The notes beneath the pieces were generated by a model, which ran no database searches, was not told the origin of the DNA, and worked only from the letters and a program-made list of their open reading frames with translations. A DNA stretch of 64,000 bases from positions 310,001 to 374,000 of the forward strand of contig NZ_JABJRC010000001.1 in assembly GCF_013131805.1 (NCBI RefSeq), given 5' to 3'. Each line of letters starts with the position of its first letter. The first letter of the stretch is position 1. Below, piece after piece: positions 58,254 to 64,000 of the stretch. A program made the translations under genes and the position numbers. The stretch is from Kribbella sandramycini (GTDB lineage: Bacteria > Actinomycetota > Actinomycetes > Propionibacteriales > Kribbellaceae).

Positions 58254-59300
58254 CTACGCCTGCCGAACCTGCGAAGCGGCAGCGATCCACCGGTCGAGCA
58301 CGTCCCGCGCCGCCCCGGAGTCCAATGCTTCGGCAGCCTGCGACATCCCCGCGCGAATCCGCTCGGTGATCGGCCCCTCGACCGGGTGGTAAGCAGCCAG
58401 CGCCGCCCCCGCATTCAGGACGACGACGTCGCGCACAGCGCCCGGCTCGCCGTCCAGCAACGCCCGCACCACCTTGGCGTTGTACACCGCATCCCCACCC
58501 CGCAGCGCCTCCGCGGACACCGGCTCGATGCCGAGCTCCCGCGGGTCCACTGTGTAGGGCCCTTCGACTGCGCCCCCGCCGACGACCCAGACCTGGGACG
58601 TCGTCCGCGTCGTCAGCTCGTCGAGGCCGTCGTCGCCGTGGAAGACCAGCGCGTCGATCCCGCGCCGCGCCAGGACGCCGGCCATCAGCCCGGCCACGCG
58701 CGCGTCGCCGACGCCGACCGCCTGGGCGGACGGGTCGCCCGGGTTCGCCAGCGGGCCGAGGAAGTTGAACGTCGTCGGCACCCCGAGCTCGCGGCGTGGG
58801 ACGGCGGCGTGCCGCAGCGCCGGGTGGAACGCGGGCGCGAAACAGAACGTGATGCCGGCCCGCTCCCCCACCTCGGCGACCTGCGCCGCGGTCAGGTCGA
58901 GCGGGATGCCCAGCTCGGCCAGCACATCGGCCGCGCCGCACGCGGACGACGCCGCCCGGTTGCCGTGTTTGACGACCTTCGCCCCAGCACCCGCCGCGAC
59001 GATCGCCGACATCGTGCTGATGTTCACAGTGTGGGCCTGGTCACCGCCGGTGCCGACGACGTCGAGCGTCCGGCCGGGGACGGTGATCCGGGTGGCGAAG
59101 TCACGCATCGTCGCGACCAGGCCCTCGACCTCGGTGACGGTCTCACCCTTGGCGCGCAGCGCGACCACGAACCCGGCCAGCTGCGCCGGGGAGGCCGCGC
59201 CGGACAGGATCTGCTCCATCGCCCACGCGGTCGCGGCGGCCTCCAGGTCCTCGCGCCGCAGCAGCGGGTTGAGGATCTGCGGCCAGGTGTAGGCGGCCAC
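58254..59300 (-). CDS. trpD: Anthranilate phosphoribosyltransferase
   Basis: A 348-residue enzyme of tryptophan synthesis that joins anthranilate and PRPP. It has the PRPP loop '[17 protein letters not shown]', '[20 protein letters not shown]', '[15 protein letters not shown]', '[13 protein letters not shown]' and '[10 protein letters not shown]', all canonical. The GTG at 59300 follows the upstream receiver-like gene's stop by 5 bases, so translation is coupled. It stands apart from other trp genes, as in mycobacteria and Streptomyces. Confidence 0.95.
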   Translation of the reverse strand: MAAYTWPQILNPLLRREDLEAAATAWAMEQILSGAASPAQLAGFVVALRAKGETVTEVEGLVATMRDFATRITVPGRTLDVVGTGGDQAHTVNISTMSAIVAAGAGAKVVKHGNRAASSACGAADVLAELGIPLDLTAAQVAEVGERAGITFCFAPAFHPALRHAAVPRRELGVPTTFNFLGPLANPGDPSAQAVGVGDARVAGLMAGVLARRGIDALVFHGDDGLDELTTRTTSQVWVVGGGAVEGPYTVDPRELGIEPVSAEALRGGDAVYNAKVVRALLDGEPGAVRDVVVLNAGAALAAYHPVEGPITERIRAGMSQAAEALDSGAARDVLDRWIAAASQVRQA

Positions 59301-59305
59301 CTGCG

Positions 59306-59713
59306 TCAGGAGGTGGCGGCGGGCAGCTTGGCGATCCGCTCGCGCAGTACGGCGGCGGTCACCTCGGCGAGCCGGATCGGGTCGATCGGGTGCGAGACCG
59401 CGGCCTCGGCGCGCGACCAGGTCGCCAGCCAGGCGTCCTGCGGACGGCCGGTGATGACCAGGATCGGCGGGCACTGGAAGATCTCGTCCTTCAGCTGCCG
59501 GGCGATCCCCATCCCGCCGGCCGGAACGGCCTCGCCGTCCAGGATGGCCAGGTCGATGCCGCCCTTGTCCATGGTCTTGATCACGGCCGGCTCGGTGGCG
59601 CACTCGACGTACTCGAGCTCGGGCAGGTCGGCCGCGGGCCGCTTGCCCAGGGCCAGCCGGACGGACTCCCGCGTCGTACGGTCGTCGCTGTAGACCAGCA
59701 CCTTCAGACTCAT
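59306..59713 (-). CDS. Atypical response-regulator receiver-like protein
   Basis: A 135-residue single domain with receiver-like fold: '[15 protein letters not shown]' (acidic pair), '[16 protein letters not shown]' (phospho-acceptor-type Asp), 'ILVITGRP' (Thr). In place of the conserved Lys-Pro there is '[11 protein letters not shown]', so the switch lysine is a histidine and classical phosphorylation is doubtful. There is no output domain. It is tightly linked to trpD. The partner is unknown. Confidence 0.75.
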   Translation of the reverse strand: MSLKVLVYSDDRTTRESVRLALGKRPAADLPELEYVECATEPAVIKTMDKGGIDLAILDGEAVPAGGMGIARQLKDEIFQCPPILVITGRPQDAWLATWSRAEAAVSHPIDPIRLAEVTAAVLRERIAKLPAATS

Positions 59714-59759
59714 CGATCCATCCCAAACTCAGTGCGGAAATGACTGGACACCGCAGATG

Positions 59760-60677
59760 TTACCGGGGCGACTGCTCGGCGCGCCGCGCCTGCTCCTCCA
59801 ACCGGTCCAGGCGGCGATCTTCGCGCCGGGCCTCGCGCTGCGAATCCCGCACCCACTGCACGAACAGGACGGCGAAGAACACCAGCCCGACGATGTCGCC
59901 GGAGCCCCAGAGCAGCCCGCCGGCGATGTACTGGTCGTGCAGCGGCGACGGCGGCCAGGAGCGTTCGAAGCTGGTGTACCAGTCCTCGGCGATCAGCGTG
60001 GTGGAGGACATGATCGTGATCCCGAGGAACGCGTGGAACGGCAACGTGAGGAACGTCATGATGAGCCGGAACGGGTAGATCACCTTCCCCGGCACCGGGT
60101 CCAGGCCGAGCAGCGGCCAGAAGAACAGCGATCCGACCAGGATGAAGTGCAGGTGCAGCAGGTCGTGCAGCAGCGCGGAGCGCAGCGTGGCGTCGTAGAA
60201 GCCGCTGAAGTAGAGCGCCCAGGGGCTCAGGACGAACAGCGTGAAGCCGATCAGCGGGAAGCACAGCACCCGCGCGAACCGCGAATGCAACACGGAGAGC
60301 AACCATTTCCGCGGCCGCTGCGGCAGTGTGCGCAGGGCCAGCGTGACCGGCGCGCCGAGCGCCATCATCAGCGGCGTGAGCATCGACAGGATCATGTGCT
60401 GGGCCATGTGAATGCTCAGCAGCACCGTGTCGTACGCCCCGATCGCCGACTGGGTGGCGATGATCGCGCTCCCGAGGCCGCCGCCGACGAACGCGAACGT
60501 GCGGCCGCGGGACCACTTGTCACCCCGTTTGCGGAGTTTGCGGACGCCGTACAGGTAGATCGCGCCGATGAGCACGATCACACCGAGTAACAGCGGCTCG
60601 ACCGACCATCCGGTCAGCAGCCGTAGCGGCGTGAACGGCGCGATCTGGTCACCGGGCCCGGCGTGAAGGGGAAGCAC
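59760..60677 (-). CDS. ctaG: Cytochrome c oxidase assembly protein (CtaG type)
   Basis: A 305-residue membrane protein with about seven helices and the caa3-type CtaG features: 'VLLSIHMAQHMILSMLTPLM' (His pair), 'LLHDLLHLHFILVGSLFFWP' and 'PFHAFLGITIMSS'. It is thought to help copper loading of cytochrome oxidase. The C-terminal tail is charged ('REARREDRRLDRLEEQ'). The GTG start has a -10-like TACTGT 6 bases upstream and no ribosome site, so it may be leaderless. It is divergent from ctaE, its functional partner. Confidence 0.88.
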   Translation of the reverse strand: MLPLHAGPGDQIAPFTPLRLLTGWSVEPLLLGVIVLIGAIYLYGVRKLRKRGDKWSRGRTFAFVGGGLGSAIIATQSAIGAYDTVLLSIHMAQHMILSMLTPLMMALGAPVTLALRTLPQRPRKWLLSVLHSRFARVLCFPLIGFTLFVLSPWALYFSGFYDATLRSALLHDLLHLHFILVGSLFFWPLLGLDPVPGKVIYPFRLIMTFLTLPFHAFLGITIMSSTTLIAEDWYTSFERSWPPSPLHDQYIAGGLLWGSGDIVGLVFFAVLFVQWVRDSQREARREDRRLDRLEEQARRAEQSPR

Positions 60678-60683
60678 GCTTCA

Positions 60684-60689
60684 ACAGTA
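60684..60689 (-). promoter_or_regulatory. -10 box of ctaG, leaderless start
   Basis: TACTGT on the minus strand ends 6 bases before the ctaG GTG. Confidence 0.35.
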
Positions 60690-60747
60690 GAAAGCAGTAG
60701 TTCACGACATGCATGGGGGTGGTCGTGGCGCTCGGGAGGCGGACCGA

Positions 60748-60753
60748 CATAAT
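60748..60753 (+). promoter_or_regulatory. -10 box of ctaE, leaderless start
   Basis: CATAAT ends 6 bases before the GTG at 60760. With no ribosome site, this sets the start there rather than at the in-frame upstream codons. Confidence 0.45.
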
Positions 60754-60759
60754 GACGGC

Positions 60760-61422
60760 GTGGCCACTGCAACCGCGCTCCCAGCGTCTCGTGAACACGG
60801 ACACCACGACCGTCCCAACATGGTCAGTGTCGGCACGATCGTCTGGCTCTCGAGCGAACTGATGTTCTTCGCCGCCCTGTTCGCGGCGTACTTCACGATC
60901 CGGTCGGTGACGAACGCCGCCGCCGCGCCCGGGACGGAGACGCTCTGGCAGGCGTCGACGGAGATGCTGAACATCCCGTTCGCGCTCACCAACACGCTGA
61001 TCCTGGTGCTGTCGTCCGTGACGTGTCAGTTCGGCGTGTTCGCGGCCGAGCACGGCCGGGTCGGCCGGGTCGGCTCGGCGCTGAACGTGCTCAAGTGGGG
61101 GATGCGGGAGTGGTTCATCCTCACGTACCTGATGGGCGCGGTCTTCATCGCCGGCCAGGTGACGGAGTACGCCACGCTGATCCACGAGGGCGTCACGATC
61201 GCGTCCTCGCCGTACGGCTCGGTGTTCTACCTGACCACCGGCTTCCACGGCCTGCACGTGACCGGCGGCCTGATCGCCTTCGTGTACGTCCTGGCCAGGA
61301 CGTACATGGCCCGTAAGTTCACCCACGAACAGGCCGTCTCGGCGATCGTCGTGTCGTACTACTGGCACTTCGTCGACGTCGTCTGGATCGCCCTGTTCGC
61401 GACCATCTACCTGCTCAAATGA
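60760..61422 (+). CDS. ctaE: Cytochrome c oxidase subunit III
   Basis: A 220-residue integral membrane subunit of the aa3 oxidase with five predicted helices: '[19 protein letters not shown]', '[19 protein letters not shown]', '[20 protein letters not shown]', '[20 protein letters not shown]' and '[20 protein letters not shown]'. The E and HGLH residues are conserved in subunit III. It is the first gene of the ctaE-qcrCAB operon; in actinobacteria bc1 and aa3 form one supercomplex. Its stop overlaps the qcrC start (ATGA). Confidence 0.94.
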   Translation: MATATALPASREHGHHDRPNMVSVGTIVWLSSELMFFAALFAAYFTIRSVTNAAAAPGTETLWQASTEMLNIPFALTNTLILVLSSVTCQFGVFAAEHGRVGRVGSALNVLKWGMREWFILTYLMGAVFIAGQVTEYATLIHEGVTIASSPYGSVFYLTTGFHGLHVTGGLIAFVYVLARTYMARKFTHEQAVSAIVVSYYWHFVDVVWIALFATIYLLK

Positions 61423-62285
61423 GTGAGAAGAGAACCTCCTTGTCACCGGCGCGCTTTCTCTCCGCGCGACGACGGCACCGGTCCGCCGGCCTCGTCGTGC
61501 TTCTGTTCGGCCTCCTGGCTGTGGGCTCGGCGTACGCCGCTTTCGCCCCCGGCGCCGCGGTGGCCGACAACTCGGCTCAGTCCCAGCAGATCGAGGAGGG
61601 CAAGAAGCTCTTCGCGGTCGGTTGCTCCAGCTGCCACGGCCTGAACGCCGAAGGCGGCGGCAACGGTGAGGGCGACCTGGCCGGACCGTCGCTGATCGGC
61701 GTCGGCGCGGCCGCCGTCGACTTCCAGGTCGGCACCGGCCGGATGCCCGCGATGCAGCCGGGTGCGCAGATCCCGCGCAAGACCGTCGCCTACACGCCGG
61801 AGGAGATCGAGGCCCTGGCCGCGTACGTCGCCTCGCTCGCCCCGGGCCCGGCGGTCCCCGCGACCGACTCGTACGACATCAGCAAGGCCACCGACGAGCA
61901 GGTCACCCGCGGTGGCGAGCTGTTCCGGACGAACTGCACGGCGTGCCACAACTTCGCCGGCAAGGGCGGTGCGCTGCCGAACGGCCGCTACGCCCCCTCG
62001 CTGATGAACGTGGACCCGAAGCACATCTACGAGGCCATGCTCACCGGTCCGCAGCAGATGCCGGTGTTCTCCGACCAGGTGCTGCAGCCTGAGGACAAGC
62101 GCGACATCATCGCCTACCTGAACGCTCTGCAGGAGCAGAAGGACCCGGGCGGCTTCGGGCTCGGCCGGCTCGGTCCGGTCTCCGAGGGCCTGTGGGGCTG
62201 GCTGGTCGGTATCGGCCTGCTGGTCTGCGTCGCGGTCTGGATCGGCGCCAAGGGCGTCAAGGCCAAGGGAGCGAAGGCCGAATGA
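61419..62285 (+). CDS. qcrC: Di-haem cytochrome c subunit of the bc1 complex
   Basis: A 288-residue membrane-anchored cytochrome cc. It has an N-terminal hydrophobic segment (~23-44), two c-type haem sites 'CSSCH' (C69, C72, H73) and 'CTACH' (C173, C176, H177), each followed by a Met ligand candidate, and a C-terminal TM helix ('[19 protein letters not shown]'). The di-haem form replaces soluble cytochrome c in actinobacteria, passing electrons directly to the aa3 oxidase. Its ATG and stop overlap the neighbours by 4 bases each. Confidence 0.96.
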   Translation: MSEKRTSLSPARFLSARRRHRSAGLVVLLFGLLAVGSAYAAFAPGAAVADNSAQSQQIEEGKKLFAVGCSSCHGLNAEGGGNGEGDLAGPSLIGVGAAAVDFQVGTGRMPAMQPGAQIPRKTVAYTPEEIEALAAYVASLAPGPAVPATDSYDISKATDEQVTRGGELFRTNCTACHNFAGKGGALPNGRYAPSLMNVDPKHIYEAMLTGPQQMPVFSDQVLQPEDKRDIIAYLNALQEQKDPGGFGLGRLGPVSEGLWGWLVGIGLLVCVAVWIGAKGVKAKGAKAE

Positions 62286-63331
62286 GTGAGAAGAATCTGC
62301 CGGTGAAGGCGGACGACGGGGACCACGGCGCGGTCGAGGTGGCCGAGCCGATCGCGGACCCGGGTCTGGAGCCGCACGAGTACCGGATCCAGGACATCGA
62401 CCCGAAGGCGGCCGACCGGGTCGAGCGCCAGGTGGCCACGATGTTCACGCTGGCCGGTCTGCTCTCGCTGGGCGCCTGTGTCGCGTACTTCGCGATCCCG
62501 CGGGACGCCACGCTCGTGTTCGGCCCGCTGAGCGGTAACGCGAACAACATGACGCTCGGCCTCACGCTGGGGCTGGCGCTGTTCCTGATCGGGGCAGGCG
62601 CCATCCAGTGGGCCAAGAAGCTGATGGTCGACACCGAGGTCGTCGAGTACCGGCACGACGCCAACTCGTCGCCCGAGCAGAAGGCCGACATCATCGGCGG
62701 CTTCCAGGAGGGTGTCGCGGAGTCCGGGTTCACCCGGCGCAAGCTGATCCGCCGCTCGCTGCTGGGCGCGATGGGACTGCTCGGTCTGCCGGCGATCGTC
62801 CTGCTGCGCGACCTCGGCCCGCTGCCGGGCCGGGCGCTCTACAACACCATCTGGGCCAAGGGCATCCGGGTCGTCAACGACGTCACCGACCGCCCGATCA
62901 AGCCGTCCGACCTGATCGTCGGCCAGCTCGTCAACGCCGCTCCGGCCAACCTGGCTCCGCTGCAGGAGGAGAGCGCGGTCGAGTACCAGAACGCCAAGGC
63001 GAAGGCCGCGGTGATCGTCGTCCGGATCAAGCCCAGCGAGATCCGCACGCAGGCCGGCCGGGAGAACTGGGGTGTCGACGGCATCCTGTGCTACTCCAAG
63101 ATCTGCACCCATGTCGGTTGCCCGATCTCCCTGTACGAGCAGACCACGCACCACGTGCTCTGCCCGTGCCACCAGTCGACCTTCGACCTGGCCGACAGCG
63201 CCAAGGTCGTCTTCGGCCCTGCCGCTCGCCCGCTGCCGCAGCTACCGTTGGCAGTGGACTCGGAGGGGTACCTGGTCGCACAAAGCGGCTTCACCGAGCC
63301 GGTCGGACCGAGCTTCTGGGAACGAGGGTGA
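62282..63331 (+). CDS. qcrA: Rieske iron-sulfur subunit of the bc1 complex
   Basis: A 349-residue protein with three transmembrane segments (~53-73, ~90-110, ~158-178), the actinobacterial form, and a C-terminal Rieske domain. The [2Fe-2S] ligands are C275 and H277 in 'CTHVGC' and C294 and H297 in 'CPCHQS'; C280 and C296 form the disulfide. A twin-arginine-like 'RRKLIRRSLLG' precedes the third helix, which in this family is inserted by Tat. The start 'MSEKNLP' resembles the start of qcrC. Confidence 0.96.
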   Translation: MSEKNLPVKADDGDHGAVEVAEPIADPGLEPHEYRIQDIDPKAADRVERQVATMFTLAGLLSLGACVAYFAIPRDATLVFGPLSGNANNMTLGLTLGLALFLIGAGAIQWAKKLMVDTEVVEYRHDANSSPEQKADIIGGFQEGVAESGFTRRKLIRRSLLGAMGLLGLPAIVLLRDLGPLPGRALYNTIWAKGIRVVNDVTDRPIKPSDLIVGQLVNAAPANLAPLQEESAVEYQNAKAKAAVIVVRIKPSEIRTQAGRENWGVDGILCYSKICTHVGCPISLYEQTTHHVLCPCHQSTFDLADSAKVVFGPAARPLPQLPLAVDSEGYLVAQSGFTEPVGPSFWERG

Positions 63332-63337
63332 CATCCA

Positions 63338-64000
63338 GTGTCTGACACCAAAGAAAAGCCCGCGACGGCGGAGTTCCCGCCGCCGGTCAAGTGGGTCGAC
63401 GACCGGCTCGGCATCGGCAAGCTCGGCCGGAAGAACCTGCGCAAGGTCTTCCCGGACCACTGGTCGTTCATGCTCGGCGAGATCGCGCTGTACAGCTTCA
63501 TCATCCTGATCCTGACCGGCATCTTCCTGACGCTGTGGTTCAAGCCGTCGATGGCCGAGGTCGAGTACCAGGGCTCGTACAGCCTGCTCAAGGGTCTGCA
63601 CATGTCCGAGGCCTACGCCTCGACGCTGGACATCTCGTTCGACATCCGCGGCGGGCTGCTGATGCGGCAGATCCACCACTGGGCCGCCGTCCTGTTCATC
63701 GCCGCGATGATGGTGCACCTGCTGCGCATCTTCTTCACCGGCGCGTTCCGCAAGCCGCGTGAGCTGAACTGGGTGATCGGTTTCGGGATGCTGTTCCTCG
63801 GCATCATCGAGGGCTTCATCGGCTACGGCCTCCCGGACGACCTGCTGTCGGGTACCGGACTGAGAATCACCCAGGGGATGATCCAGGCCTCACCGGTGGT
63901 CGGCACGTACATGAGCTTCTTCATCTTCGGCGGCGAGTTCCCGGGTGACGACTTCGTGTCCCGGTTCTTCACCGTCCACGTGCTGCTGATCCCGGGCCTG
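63338..64000 (+). CDS. qcrB: Cytochrome b subunit of the bc1 complex (3' truncated by window)
   Basis: The first 221 codons are visible. A charged N-terminus is followed by 'FPDHWSFMLGEIALYSFIIL', the haem-ligand helix 'GLLMRQIHHWAAVLFIAAMM' (H-H), 'RKPRELNWVIGFGMLFLG', 'GFIGYGLPDDLLSGTGLRI' and a second ligand helix at 'RFFTVHVLLIPGL' reaching the window end. The GTG is 6 bases after the qcrA stop, with GAGGG upstream. The protein carries both b haems and the quinol sites. Confidence 0.95.
   Translation, partial: MSDTKEKPATAEFPPPVKWVDDRLGIGKLGRKNLRKVFPDHWSFMLGEIALYSFIILILTGIFLTLWFKPSMAEVEYQGSYSLLKGLHMSEAYASTLDISFDIRGGLLMRQIHHWAAVLFIAAMMVHLLRIFFTGAFRKPRELNWVIGFGMLFLGIIEGFIGYGLPDDLLSGTGLRITQGMIQASPVVGTYMSFFIFGGEFPGDDFVSRFFTVHVLLIPGL

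Noticed and set aside
56546..58414. Long open frames on the minus strand opposite the proline-rich gene
   Set aside because: They are a by-product of extreme GC and proline/glycine codons; composition is Arg/His/Pro-rich and no domain is recognisable.
1..64000. tRNA, rRNA, CRISPR or complete insertion sequences
   Set aside because: No cloverleaf-like segments, spaced identical repeats or transposase motifs were seen; a computational scan could still find a missed tRNA.

Overview
The window is 64 kb of a high-GC Gram-positive (actinobacterial) chromosome, most likely from a soil actinomycete of the Nocardioidaceae/Kribbella type. The order-level guess is inference. The signs are the very high GC content, many GTG starts, strong GGAGG-type ribosome sites mixed with apparently leaderless starts, a class II DAHP synthase, a PimB'-like mannosyltransferase, and an actinobacterial ctaE-qcrC-qcrA-qcrB cluster with a di-haem QcrC. 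From memory, the backbone order (DAHP synthase, PlsC-like acyltransferase, ArsA ATPase, START protein, long-chain acyl-CoA ligase, PimB', NlpC/P60, DnaQ-UvrC fusion, trpD, ctaE, qcrCAB) matches Mycobacterium tuberculosis Rv2178c-Rv2196 and Streptomyces coelicolor around SCO2115-SCO2150. The window is therefore conserved core with accessory genes inserted.

Layout. 1-6.4 kb: the end of a TolB-propeller amidohydrolase, a secreted GH97 glycosidase, a divergent PRPP synthetase paralogue, an FMN reductase and a decayed membrane-protein remnant. 6.5-9.7 kb (minus): threonine aldolase, class II DAHP synthase and acyltransferase. 10-13.7 kb (plus): carboxylesterase, a membrane protein, a TIGR00300-type ornithine cyclodeaminase and a crotonase. 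13.8-21.6 kb (minus): a GH95 fucosidase and EEP phosphatase/nuclease, two tandem ROK glucokinases, a small Cys-containing protein, an ArsA ATPase and a double START protein. 21.7-23.4 kb: acyl-CoA ligase.

23.4-44.2 kb is an accessory block. It holds a TetR regulator with a divergent saccharopine-dehydrogenase-like gene, an ABC-2 exporter with a two-component system, and a secreted metzincin-like protease. It also holds a complete alpha-galactoside-type sugar locus (binding protein, two permeases, glycosidase, divergent GH36, LacI regulator, paired operators), a ricin-type lectin, an MFS exporter with an ArsR/DUF5937 regulator, a hydroxyacyl-CoA dehydrogenase/SDR pair behind a striking palindrome, an EamA transporter, and a stand-alone AlaRS-like catalytic protein. 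That last gene is preceded by an alanine-rich leader peptide and an intrinsic terminator.

44.2-64 kb returns to core: PimB', two membrane metallopeptidases, NlpC/P60 with an MtrA-like direct repeat, an NYN ribonuclease, a 167-nt predicted long RNA hairpin, the DEDDh/GIY-YIG fusion, a RAM-only Lrp protein, two tandem low-complexity membrane paralogues, trpD, a receiver-like protein, CtaG, CtaE and QcrCAB (QcrB is cut by the window edge).

The two observations I rate highest are the apparent Ala-codon attenuator in front of the AlaRS-like gene (43,989-44,157) and the 51,039-51,205 hairpin. By hand the hairpin pairs at about 75 positions; 15 of these are G-U and none is A-C. No tRNA, rRNA, CRISPR array or complete insertion sequence was seen.
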